Shown in pieces: positions 7,856 to 14,851 of a stretch of 23,759 bases of DNA. The stretch covers positions 1 to 23,759 of the forward strand of contig JAEYJO010000063.1 in NCBI GenBank assembly GCA_023408815.1. The letters run 5' to 3'. How positions within the stretch are numbered: the stretch's first letter is position 1; every line of letters begins with the position of its first letter. The position numbers and the translations under genes are program-made. The notes under the pieces are model-generated. The model made no database searches. It saw nothing but the letters and a program-made list of their open reading frames with translations, and was not told where the DNA came from. The DNA comes from Bacillota bacterium (GTDB taxonomy: Bacteria; Bacillota; Clostridia; Lachnospirales; Lachnospiraceae).

Positions 7856-10072
7856 ATGGGAATAAAACATTATGATTTGGAGCCGCAGAATGCTCATGCA
7901 GCCAAATGTGTTTTTAAATTAGATACACCGAATACTTCCTATATTATGGCTGTGGTGGATGAGGATAATTTTCTCGGACACGTATATTACGGAAGCAAGC
8001 TGAAAGACCATGATGTGACTTATCTGCTTCGGACGAAAGAAGCTCCCTATGTGCCCTCGAAAAACGATAGGGATAAATGTTCCTTTATGGACTCCTTTCC
8101 AATGGAGTATCCTGGGCACGGATTGGGAGATTACAGGGACGGCTGCATCGATGTGACTTCGCAGGAGGGACATCGGGGAGTGAGTCTTTCCGTAGTATCC
8201 TATAAAATATGCGCCGGTAAGCCTAACCTTACCGGATTGCCGGCTACCTTCGGAGAAGAGAGGGACTGCACCACGCTGGAGATTCTATGTGAAGATAAAG
8301 CGCTGGGGCTTGTTGTAACGCTTATGTACACCGCCTTTGAGGATGTGGATGTAATAACGAGAAGCGTCTATGTGGAAAATGCTTCTAAAAAGGAGCTTTA
8401 TCTGACTAAGGTCCTGTCAGCTTGTCTGGATATGGACAACAAGAAATTCGAGCGAATGACACTGCACGGCTCTTGGGCGAGAGAGCGCCATATCCAGAGG
8501 CAGAAGATTGGCTTCGGCAAATATGCCGTATCTTCCCTGCGGGGAGAACCGGGGCATCAGGAACATCCATTTATGGCGCTGATGACGGAAGGAGCTTCTC
8601 AGGACGCGGGAGAGGTCTATGCCGTGCACTTCGTCTATTCGGGCAACTTTATCGTTCAGGAGGAAGTGAATCAATTTGATTGCGTCCGGCTGACGATTGG
8701 AATCAATTCCGAGGATTTTTGCTGGAAGCTCGGCCCGGGAGAAGGCTTTCAGGCGCCTGAGGCTGTTTTGGTATATTCGGAAAACGGAATCGGCGGCATG
8801 ACCCGCACTTTCCACGACTTATATAGGAATCATCTGATAAGAGGAGAATATAAGAATAAGAAGAGGCCCGTACTGATCAACAATTGGGAAGCTACTTATT
8901 TCGATTTCGATACAGAAAAATTATTAGCTATTGCGAGGCAGGCTTCAGCGCTTGGAATAGAGATGCTCGTTATGGACGACGGCTGGTTCGGGAATAGAGA
9001 CAGTGACAATCGGGCACTTGGCGACTGGCAGGTAAACGAGGAAAAATTAAAAGGGGGATTGGATTTTCTCGTAAGGGAAGTGAATAAGCTTGGAATGAAA
9101 TTCGGCATATGGTTCGAGCCGGAGATGATTTCTCCCGATTCCGATTTATACAGGAGCCATCAGGACTGGGCAATTGCAATACCGGGCAGAAAGGCAGCAC
9201 TTGCAAGAAACCAGTATGTTCTTGACATAACGAGGGAGGAAGTTCGGGACTACGTGTACGAATGTGTGGCAGGAATTCTTCGAAGCGCTAACATCGAATA
9301 TGTGAAATGGGATATGAACCGTCCGCTTTCCGATATTGGAAGTGCCAGGCTTTCCGCAGATAGGCAGGGAGAGCTTTACCATCGTTATGTGCTGGCATTG
9401 TATGAATTGCAGAACCGCCTTACTGAGGAATTTCCATATCTGTTGTTAGAGAATTGTTCCGGCGGCGGTGCGCGGTTCGACCCAGGTATGCTCTATTACA
9501 GCCCGCAAATATGGTGCTCCGACGATACGGATGCGATAGAACGTCTGGAGATTCAGGAGGGAACTGCGCTCATATATCCTCTTTCTGCCATGGGCGCTCA
9601 TGTATCCGACTGCCCGAATCATACGGTAGGAAGAACGACTCCTTTTGAAACGAGGGGATATGTGGCGCTGGCAGGAACCTTCGGCTACGAGCTGGACGTA
9701 ACGAGGATACCTGAGGAGGATAGAAAGATGATTCCTTCTCAGATAGCTATGTATCATAAATACAACGATTTGGTCCGCAGCGGAGATTATTATCGAATTG
9801 CTTCCTATAGAGAAAATCACCGGTACGATTGTTACGCGGTGGTGAGTAAGGACAAAAAGGAAGCTCTGGTTACTTACATACAAGTACTGAACTGTCCAAA
9901 TTATCATAGCCGCAGAATATATTTGAAGGGCTTGGACCCGAATACGAAATACCGAATAGAGGGTGAGGAAGTGGAGTATTACGGGGATACGCTGATGAAA
10001 GCAGGGATTCAGGCGGAGAATTTATGGGGGGACTTTAAAGGGAGACTATATCATTTGAAAGCGGTTCTATAA
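7856..10072 (+). CDS. GH36 alpha-galactosidase (cytoplasmic)
   Basis: This 738-residue retaining glycosidase removes alpha-1,6-linked galactose from raffinose-type sugars or galactomannan oligosaccharides. The length and order fit GH36: an N-terminal beta-sandwich (about 1-330), a TIM barrel opening with MDDGWFGNR near residue 377, and a C-terminal beta domain. The nucleophile is Asp486 in YVKWDMNR, and the acid/base lies in CSDDTDA (Asp556/Asp557). LLENCSGGGARFDPG, also typical of the family, lies between them. There is no signal peptide, so it acts on imported oligosaccharides. It has its own near-consensus promoter and is followed after 20 bases by a LacI-family regulator. The mannan importer and phosphorylase cluster begins about 3.2 kb downstream, making galactosylated mannooligosaccharides a likely substrate; melibiose or raffinose remains possible. 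Confidence 0.95.
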   Translation: MGIKHYDLEPQNAHAAKCVFKLDTPNTSYIMAVVDEDNFLGHVYYGSKLKDHDVTYLLRTKEAPYVPSKNDRDKCSFMDSFPMEYPGHGLGDYRDGCIDVTSQEGHRGVSLSVVSYKICAGKPNLTGLPATFGEERDCTTLEILCEDKALGLVVTLMYTAFEDVDVITRSVYVENASKKELYLTKVLSACLDMDNKKFERMTLHGSWARERHIQRQKIGFGKYAVSSLRGEPGHQEHPFMALMTEGASQDAGEVYAVHFVYSGNFIVQEEVNQFDCVRLTIGINSEDFCWKLGPGEGFQAPEAVLVYSENGIGGMTRTFHDLYRNHLIRGEYKNKKRPVLINNWEATYFDFDTEKLLAIARQASALGIEMLVMDDGWFGNRDSDNRALGDWQVNEEKLKGGLDFLVREVNKLGMKFGIWFEPEMISPDSDLYRSHQDWAIAIPGRKAALARNQYVLDITREEVRDYVYECVAGILRSANIEYVKWDMNRPLSDIGSARLSADRQGELYHRYVLALYELQNRLTEEFPYLLLENCSGGGARFDPGMLYYSPQIWCSDDTDAIERLEIQEGTALIYPLSAMGAHVSDCPNHTVGRTTPFETRGYVALAGTFGYELDVTRIPEEDRKMIPSQIAMYHKYNDLVRSGDYYRIASYRENHRYDCYAVVSKDKKEALVTYIQVLNCPNYHSRRIYLKGLDPNTKYRIEGEEVEYYGDTLMKAGIQAENLWGDFKGRLYHLKAVL

Positions 10073-10092
10073 ACGAACGGAAGGAGCGGAAA

Positions 10093-11121
10093 ATGGCAAA
10101 GACGGTTAAAATGGCTGATATTGCGGAGATGATGAATGTCAGTGTGGTCACGGTATCCAAAGCATTGTCCGGGCAGAAGGGCGTCAGCGAAGAAGTCCGC
10201 GAGAAGATTGTAAAGCTGGCAGCGGAGATGGGTTATAAGCAGCCTTCGGCACTCAAGCTGGCAAGGAGCCGTAAGAGCTATAATATAGGAGTACTTGTAT
10301 CCGACCGTTTTCTGGATAAATATAAGTCCTTCTATTGGGAGATGTATCAGGAGGTGGCACAGAGGGCCTTGCATAAGGATTGCTTTACTATGCTGGAGGT
10401 GCTGGGAATCGAAGATGAGAAGTCGTTAGTCCTTCCAAAGCTCCTTCAGGAAGAAAAGGTGGACGGTATGATTGTCATAGGTCTTCTTTGTGACAACTAC
10501 TTGGAGATGCTCGGCAGTTCGGTAAAAACTCCCCTGGTCTATCTGGATTTTTATGATAAGAGGCATGAATGCGATGCCATCATAACCGATAATTATTACG
10601 GAATGTATAAGCTTACGAATTATCTGTTCGATATGGGGCATACGCAAATCGCCTATGTGGGAACGCTGCTGAGCACAGGGAGTATAATGGACCGTTATTT
10701 CGGTTATGCGAAAGCTCTGCTGGAGCATGGACAGAATACGAGAGAGGAGTGGATAGTAGAGGACAGAGATCCGGATTCGGGCAGATCGGATCTTGGCTTT
10801 GAATTGCAGCTTCCGGCAAATATGCCTACGGCCTTCGCGTGCAACTGCGACTTGGCGGCCAGTCAGCTCATCAAAAAGTTAAAGGAAAATGACTACCGCG
10901 TGCCTGAGGATATTTCTGTGGTAGGATTCGACAACTATCTTTATCCAGGATTGTGCGATGTGGAAATAACTACCTACGAGGTCGATATGAAGGAAATGGC
11001 ACGAAAGAGTATCAACAACCTTTTGCGTAAAATATCGGGAGAATATTATAAGCGGGGAGTAACGATCGTAGAAGGGCATATTGTACTCAAGGACAGCGTA
11101 AATAGAAAGAAAATATCTTAG
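10093..11121 (+). CDS. LacI/GalR-family transcriptional regulator
   Basis: This 342-residue protein has an N-terminal LacI-type helix-turn-helix (about residues 4-50: MADIAEMMNVSVVTVSKALS followed by the hinge) and a C-terminal periplasmic-binding-protein-like sensor domain. VVGFDNY near residue 276 is typical of the family. The length is standard. It follows the alpha-galactosidase by 20 bases with its own ribosome site (GGAAGGAG), so the two are co-transcribed. It most likely represses that enzyme in the absence of a sugar inducer and may also act on the mannan cluster. The operator was not identified. The stop is followed directly by a bidirectional terminator. Confidence 0.93.
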   Translation: MAKTVKMADIAEMMNVSVVTVSKALSGQKGVSEEVREKIVKLAAEMGYKQPSALKLARSRKSYNIGVLVSDRFLDKYKSFYWEMYQEVAQRALHKDCFTMLEVLGIEDEKSLVLPKLLQEEKVDGMIVIGLLCDNYLEMLGSSVKTPLVYLDFYDKRHECDAIITDNYYGMYKLTNYLFDMGHTQIAYVGTLLSTGSIMDRYFGYAKALLEHGQNTREEWIVEDRDPDSGRSDLGFELQLPANMPTAFACNCDLAASQLIKKLKENDYRVPEDISVVGFDNYLYPGLCDVEITTYEVDMKEMARKSINNLLRKISGEYYKRGVTIVEGHIVLKDSVNRKKIS

Positions 11122-11125
11122 ACAT

Positions 11126-11175
11126 AAAAACCACTCTTTGGACAAAGTTTAATTCCATCCAAGGGGTGGTCTTTT
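11126..11175. terminator. Bidirectional terminator between lacI-type and mgtC-type genes
   Basis: ACCACTCTTTGGA (11130-11142) pairs with TCCAAGGGGTGGT (11158-11170), with only G-T wobbles interrupting. The stem is flanked by an A-run on the left (11126-11130) and CTTTT on the right. It can therefore terminate both the plus-strand regulator gene, whose stop is at 11121, and the minus-strand MgtC gene, whose stop is at 11179. Confidence 0.8.
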
Positions 11176-11178
11176 AAT

Positions 11179-11865
11179 TTAAAGCTTTTTCACTTCTTCA
11201 ATATAATGAATGCTCTCCAGCTGGCTAAGCCTGTAAATGATATCCGAATGCAAATATTTTCCCTTCAGGTCCAAATCGAGCTGTACCGTCAGATCCCCTT
11301 CGGGAGAGCTCTTATGCTTCACAAGCTGAGCCACTTCATATCCGTTTTCCGCGAAGATATCGATAATATGCTGTAATCCTACATTCTTATCCACCTCCAG
11401 ATAAATGGTCATAATCCGGTTATATTTTTCCAGATGGGCACTTATATGCGATAGAGCAGTGATGATGAACATCATGATAACGAAGGTGATACAGCTTGGA
11501 ATGATCATCCCTGCGCCGACTGAGATGCCGAGTATGGCGGTGGCCCATAGGGTAGCGGCAGTAGTCAGGCCGCGAATCTGATTGCGGGAGGTGAGGATAA
11601 TGCTGCCCATGCCCAGAAAACCGATACCGCTTATGACCTGTGCGGCAAGGCGGCCCGCATCACCGGTGCCATAGAGACTGATTAAATATTCGTTAATGAC
11701 CATTGTGAGGGCGGAAGCCACGCAGACGATAGAAAAAGTGCGCAGTCCCACCGTACTCTTCTTCGAGGCCCGTTCAAAACCGATGAGAGCGCCCATAATC
11801 ATGGCGATGATCAGTCTTATTACAATGGAAAGATAAAAATGCTCTTCTGCTAATGTTGTAATCAT
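11179..11865 (-). CDS. MgtC/SapB-family membrane protein
   Basis: This protein of about 228 residues has an N-terminal membrane domain of four to five helices. It includes the family hallmark MGALIGFERASKKSTVGLRT near residues 23-42 and the glycine-rich GIGFLGMGSII near residue 75. A soluble ACT-like domain of about 90 residues follows at the C-terminus. MgtC relatives influence magnesium adaptation and ATP synthase activity in some bacteria; many homologues have no proven function. I chose ATG at 11865 because AAAGGGG precedes it and the family begins just before the first helix. An alternative ATG at 11919 overlaps the upstream AraC stop as ATGA and would add 18 residues, but has no good ribosome site. 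It is probably co-transcribed with the AraC-type gene, an uncommon partner. No Mg-sensing leader was found. Confidence 0.88.
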   Translation of the reverse strand: MITTLAEEHFYLSIVIRLIIAMIMGALIGFERASKKSTVGLRTFSIVCVASALTMVINEYLISLYGTGDAGRLAAQVISGIGFLGMGSIILTSRNQIRGLTTAATLWATAILGISVGAGMIIPSCITFVIMMFIITALSHISAHLEKYNRIMTIYLEVDKNVGLQHIIDIFAENGYEVAQLVKHKSSPEGDLTVQLDLDLKGKYLHSDIIYRLSQLESIHYIEEVKKL

Positions 11866-11915
11866 GCGTAAAACCCCTTTTTCAATAAAATGATACTGAC
11901 ATTGTACCGTTTTTT

Positions 11916-12848
11916 TCATTTTATGTATAGAGGCAGAAATTGTTTACGGGTAATATCCGGCAGCTTCTTTTTATAGGACAGCGGAGTCATGCCCGTTTCT
12001 TTTTTGAATAAATAGATGAAATGATTGGTATTGTCGATTCCCACCAGGCTGCCTACCTCATGGACGCGGTAATCCGTAGTGAGAAGAAGGTCCCTGGCGA
12101 TTTCAATCCGTTTTCCGTTCAGATATTGCAGCGGAGATTCTCCGTAATGGAAACGGAATTCCCGGCATAGCCGGTACTTACTTGTAGAAAAATGGGCTTC
12201 CAGTTCATCCAGCGTGTAGTTCTCCTGATAGGCGATGTCGAACAGGGCTTTCATTTCTTGTAAATATGCGGGTACCTTTGTTTCGGGATTGTCAGCTTCC
12301 ATACTTTCCATGAGCAGGTCGCAGATGATGTCGGCCAGATATCGGGAATCGTACAGTTTGTTGCGGATGCTGCCGGTTGTACTGCCCAGGGAAAGCTTCT
12401 GAATATTGCGTATGATGGTGGAATGCTCCGGCAGTACGTAAAGGGGAAAGCCGTACTGGGATAATAAATCGTAATAAAAATCCAGAATTTCTCCCTTAAT
12501 AAAAAAGACGCTGTAATTCCATGGCGATACAGCAATTTCCAGCTTCATCTTCTTATTGCATTTTAGAAACAGTAAAGAGTTGCTCTCCAGCGAGTAAATA
12601 TTGTTCTCGAAGTGTAGTTTCCCGTATCCTTCCTCGGTATACAGAAGCAAATAGCAGTTGAGTGGGTTAAGGTTGAAGGAATATGGAAAGGAAGCTTCCA
12701 GGGCACCGCCGGAAAGAATCGATATCAGCTTCTCGTCGGTGTCTTTATTCAGTTCATATTTATTGCCCAGAAAAAAGTCCACGGGCTTATTGAGACAAAG
12801 TCGCGGCAAAGCGGCTAAATAGCTCTCGAAATCGTCGGTAAAATTCAT
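11916..12848 (-). CDS. AraC-family transcriptional regulator
   Basis: In this 310-residue regulator the N-terminal two thirds look like a cupin-type sensor arm (beta-rich, about residues 35-130). The C-terminal 100 residues hold two helix-turn-helix motifs: one around YTLDELEAHFSTSKYRLCREF and a second around VHEVGSLVGIDNTNHFIYLFKK, the AraC/XylS signature ending in GMTPLSYKK. It is divergent from the mannan ABC operon across a 391-base control region, the classic arrangement for a local activator, so it probably controls 13240 onward; that is inference. The ribosome site is TAGGAGAC (complement of 12853-12860), and a good promoter lies at 12901-12929. Its stop overlaps a possible ATG of the MgtC-family gene downstream. 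Confidence 0.93.
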   Translation of the reverse strand: MNFTDDFESYLAALPRLCLNKPVDFFLGNKYELNKDTDEKLISILSGGALEASFPYSFNLNPLNCYLLLYTEEGYGKLHFENNIYSLESNSLLFLKCNKKMKLEIAVSPWNYSVFFIKGEILDFYYDLLSQYGFPLYVLPEHSTIIRNIQKLSLGSTTGSIRNKLYDSRYLADIICDLLMESMEADNPETKVPAYLQEMKALFDIAYQENYTLDELEAHFSTSKYRLCREFRFHYGESPLQYLNGKRIEIARDLLLTTDYRVHEVGSLVGIDNTNHFIYLFKKETGMTPLSYKKKLPDITRKQFLPLYIK

Positions 12849-12900
12849 GGGGGTCTCCTATCTGTGCATGAAAGAGGAATTCACGGTTATTTCTGTAACA

Positions 12901-12929
12901 ATTATACTATGAATATGTATAAATTACAA
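12901..12929 (-). promoter_or_regulatory. Promoter of the AraC-family regulator gene
   Basis: On the minus strand, TTGTAA (complement of 12924-12929) and an exact TATAAT (complement of 12901-12906) are separated by 17 bases, 53 bases upstream of the regulator's start codon. This is the best promoter in the divergent region. Confidence 0.65.
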
Positions 12930-13123
12930 ATTGATTACTTAAATAAAAAGTAATAAAAAGATAAAAATGACTAAAAAGTAAAAAAAGTATATTTTTTAGA
13001 GTTTTTAAAAAATAATAATTTATAAATATTGCATAAAAAATAGATATAAAAATTGTGTAAAAGGAGGAAATATACAATTGATGCAAGAATTAAAGATTAA
13101 AAACAAGAAATAATGATGATTAA

Positions 13124-13156
13124 AAAATAAAGTTAAATATAATTAAAATAAAGTTA
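13124..13156 (+). promoter_or_regulatory. Direct-repeat pair, candidate AraC-type activator site
   Basis: AAAATAAAGTTA occurs twice without mismatch, at 13124-13135 and 13145-13156. The copies are exactly 21 bases apart, or two helical turns, the spacing known for AraC-family half-sites. The low-complexity A/T context lowers the weight of the match, but the shared GTTA ends are not homopolymer. The pair lies about 85-115 bases before the binding-protein start codon. Confidence 0.4.
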
Positions 13157-13160
13157 CAGA

Positions 13161-13189
13161 GTAAAATTTGACACATAAATAAATTTTAC
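13161..13189 (+). promoter_or_regulatory. 9-bp inverted repeat, candidate operator
   Basis: GTAAAATTT (13161-13169) and AAATTTTAC (13181-13189) are perfect inverted arms around an 11-base spacer. The left arm overlaps a TTGACA (13168-13173), the best -35-like hexamer for the mannan operon, though no matching -10 follows. It could be a repressor or activator dyad, for example for the nearby LacI-family protein. Confidence 0.4.
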
Positions 13190-13239
13190 CGGGGACTTAA
13201 TACAGAAAACAAGCAAAACAAAAAGGAGGAATACCTATT

Positions 13240-14694
13240 ATGAAACTGAAAAAAGTATTGGCACTCAGCATGGCGGCGGTACTTACCCTGTCGATGGCGG
13301 CATGCGGCTCTGGAAGCGGCGAAAGTGCGGCAGTAAACACGAATGAGGAAGTGACCGAGGAGGCACCGGCGGAAACTACTGAGGAAACTGGAGAAGATGC
13401 GGCAGCAGAGGATACTGCTTCAACGGGTGAGCTGAGCTATACGAATATCGTTCTGGGAGAAAGCTATAAGGATATAACTACTACCATAAAATGGCTTACG
13501 CACAGAACAGACTTGATCGATAGCGGAATGATAGACAGCTATATTGCAAAATTCAACGAAACGTATCCTGATATTACAGTAGAAGTAGAAGGCGTTACCA
13601 ACTATGCGGATGATGCGCTGCTTAGGCTGACTGCCGGCAATTGGGGAGATATCATAATGATTCCTGCAGTTGATAAGAATCTTTTAAGCGAATATTTTGT
13701 GCCTTACGGCAGCCTGGACGATGTGAGCGAGGTAGTCAGATTCGCTGACCAGTGGATGTATGACAACACGGTATACGGCATAGCCTCCACCGGTAATGCT
13801 CAGGGTATCGTATACAACAAGGCAGTTTTCGAGCAGGCGGGAATCACGGCTATTCCCAAGACTCCCGGGGAGTTCATCGCAGCCCTGCAGGCGGTTAAGG
13901 ATAACACGGATGCGATTCCGCTGTATACCAACTATGCGGCAGGCTGGACCATGGGAGCATGGGATGCATATATCAACGGTTCCGCTACCGGTTCCAGCAA
14001 GTACATGAATCAGGAGCTTTTACATACGCAGGATCCTTTCCAGAATTATGGAGACGATACTCATGCATATGCAGTATATAAGATTTTATATGATGCGGCA
14101 GCTAACGGACTGATTGAAGACGACTATACCACTACAGACTGGGAAGGCTGCAAGGGTATGATAAACAACGGAGAAATCGGCTGTATGGTACTTGGCTCAT
14201 GGGCTTACTCCCAGATGGTAGATGCCGGAGAGCATGGCGATGATATTGGATATATGTCCTTCCCTATCACGGTAGGAGGCAAGCAGTACGCTTCAGCAGG
14301 CCCTGACTACAACTACGGAATTAACATAAATGCTTCAGATGACAATAAAGCGGCAGCTATGGTTTTTGTAAAATGGATGACAGAGGAATCGGGATTCGCC
14401 TATAACGAAGGCGGCGTTCCGATCAGCATGGACGGAGAATATCCGGCGCTTTACTCAGCTTTTGACGGCATTGAATTCATAGCTGACGAGCCGGCAGTGG
14501 CTGGTGAAGAGGATATCTTAAACGAGCTGAATGCGGAATCCGAGCTCAATATCAACAGCGGAGGCGACAGCAAGATCCAGGCGATCATTGAGCATGCAGC
14601 TAACGGAGATATGACCTTCGACGAAATTATGACGCAGTGGAACGAGGCATGGACTAGCGCTCAGGAGACGGTGGGCGTGGAAGTGACGAACTAA
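13240..14694 (+). CDS. ABC transporter sugar-binding lipoprotein (extracellular solute-binding protein family 1)
   Basis: This 484-residue protein captures sugar, probably manno- or glucomanno-oligosaccharides, outside the membrane for the permeases encoded next. The lipoprotein signal peptide runs from MKLKKVLA through a hydrophobic core to a MAAC lipobox, with Cys22 as the lipidated residue. An acidic, low-complexity linker rich in Glu, Ala and Thr (about 23-65) tethers a family-1 binding fold of about 415 residues. ITVEVEGVTNYADDAL and GNWGDIIMIPA near residues 112-148 match the usual strand/hinge patterns of this fold. The ribosome site AAGGAGG lies 10 bases before ATG 13240. It heads the operon and is followed by two strong hairpins before the permease genes. 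Substrate assignment rests on gene context, not on residues. Confidence 0.92.
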   Translation: MKLKKVLALSMAAVLTLSMAACGSGSGESAAVNTNEEVTEEAPAETTEETGEDAAAEDTASTGELSYTNIVLGESYKDITTTIKWLTHRTDLIDSGMIDSYIAKFNETYPDITVEVEGVTNYADDALLRLTAGNWGDIIMIPAVDKNLLSEYFVPYGSLDDVSEVVRFADQWMYDNTVYGIASTGNAQGIVYNKAVFEQAGITAIPKTPGEFIAALQAVKDNTDAIPLYTNYAAGWTMGAWDAYINGSATGSSKYMNQELLHTQDPFQNYGDDTHAYAVYKILYDAAANGLIEDDYTTTDWEGCKGMINNGEIGCMVLGSWAYSQMVDAGEHGDDIGYMSFPITVGGKQYASAGPDYNYGININASDDNKAAAMVFVKWMTEESGFAYNEGGVPISMDGEYPALYSAFDGIEFIADEPAVAGEEDILNELNAESELNINSGGDSKIQAIIEHAANGDMTFDEIMTQWNEAWTSAQETVGVEVTN

Positions 14695-14732
14695 ATTTAG
14701 AAATTCATTTCATTGTTGCATGGCATCATTTG

Positions 14733-14768
14733 TTGCTTGGGAAATGTGGTTTTTCATTTCCCAAGCAA
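14733..14768 (+). promoter_or_regulatory. Intercistronic mRNA hairpin 1 (14-bp perfect stem)
   Basis: TTGCTTGGGAAATG (14733-14746) and CATTTCCCAAGCAA (14755-14768) pair perfectly around an 8-base loop, 38 bases after the binding-protein stop. No T-run follows, so it is not a standard intrinsic terminator. It probably protects the 3' end of the binding-protein mRNA and lets it outnumber the permease message. Confidence 0.7.
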
Positions 14769-14773
14769 TAATA

Positions 14774-14823
14774 CCATCGATTGACAAGGTCACACACACG
14801 TGAAAGACCTTGTCAATCGACGG
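14774..14823 (+). promoter_or_regulatory. Intercistronic mRNA hairpin 2 (15-bp perfect stem, 18 with one mismatch)
   Basis: TCGATTGACAAGGTC (14777-14791) and GACCTTGTCAATCGA (14806-14820) are perfect arms around a 14-base loop that contains an ACACACAC run. Three more outer base pairs follow after one mismatch (14773-14775 with 14822-14824). There is no T-tract. It ends 14 bases before the AAGGAGG of the first permease gene, so it could influence access to that ribosome site or act as an RNA-processing boundary. Confidence 0.7.
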
Positions 14824-14851
14824 TAAAGACGGTAGATAAGGAGGATGCGGT

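Larger units (their letters stand above)
12849..13239. promoter_or_regulatory. Divergent AT-rich control region between araC-type gene and mannan operon
   Basis: These 391 bases are strongly AT-rich and carry no substantial gene. From left to right they hold: the AraC-type gene's ribosome site and promoter; an inverted repeat, ATTACTT-N7-AAGTAAT (12934-12954); AAAAAGTA-type repeats at 12945, 12973 and 12982; a strong ribosome site, AAGGAGG (13061-13067), ahead of a 10-codon frame (13081-13113); a 12-bp direct repeat (13124 and 13145); an exact TATAAT (13138-13143) with no good -35; an inverted repeat (13161-13189); and the ribosome site AAGGAGG (13223-13229) of the binding-protein gene. The lack of a clean promoter for the operon suits activator dependence. 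Confidence 0.6.

Noticed and set aside
11866..11919. 18-residue N-terminal extension of the MgtC-family protein starting in an ATGA overlap
   Set aside because: The overlap is suggestive of coupling, but there is no ribosome site, and the family normally begins just before the first membrane helix. ATG 11865 has AAAGGGG upstream.
12934..12989. Clustered AAAAAGTA repeats as a CRISPR-like or iteron array
   Set aside because: Copies are short, A-rich, irregularly spaced (28 and 9 bases) and lie in a region of extreme AT content; no constant repeat/spacer structure.
14733..14823. The two intercistronic hairpins as intrinsic terminators or an insertion remnant
   Set aside because: Neither is followed by a T-run, the permease genes continue the same functional unit, the two stems are unrelated in sequence, and there is no target-site duplication or transposase.
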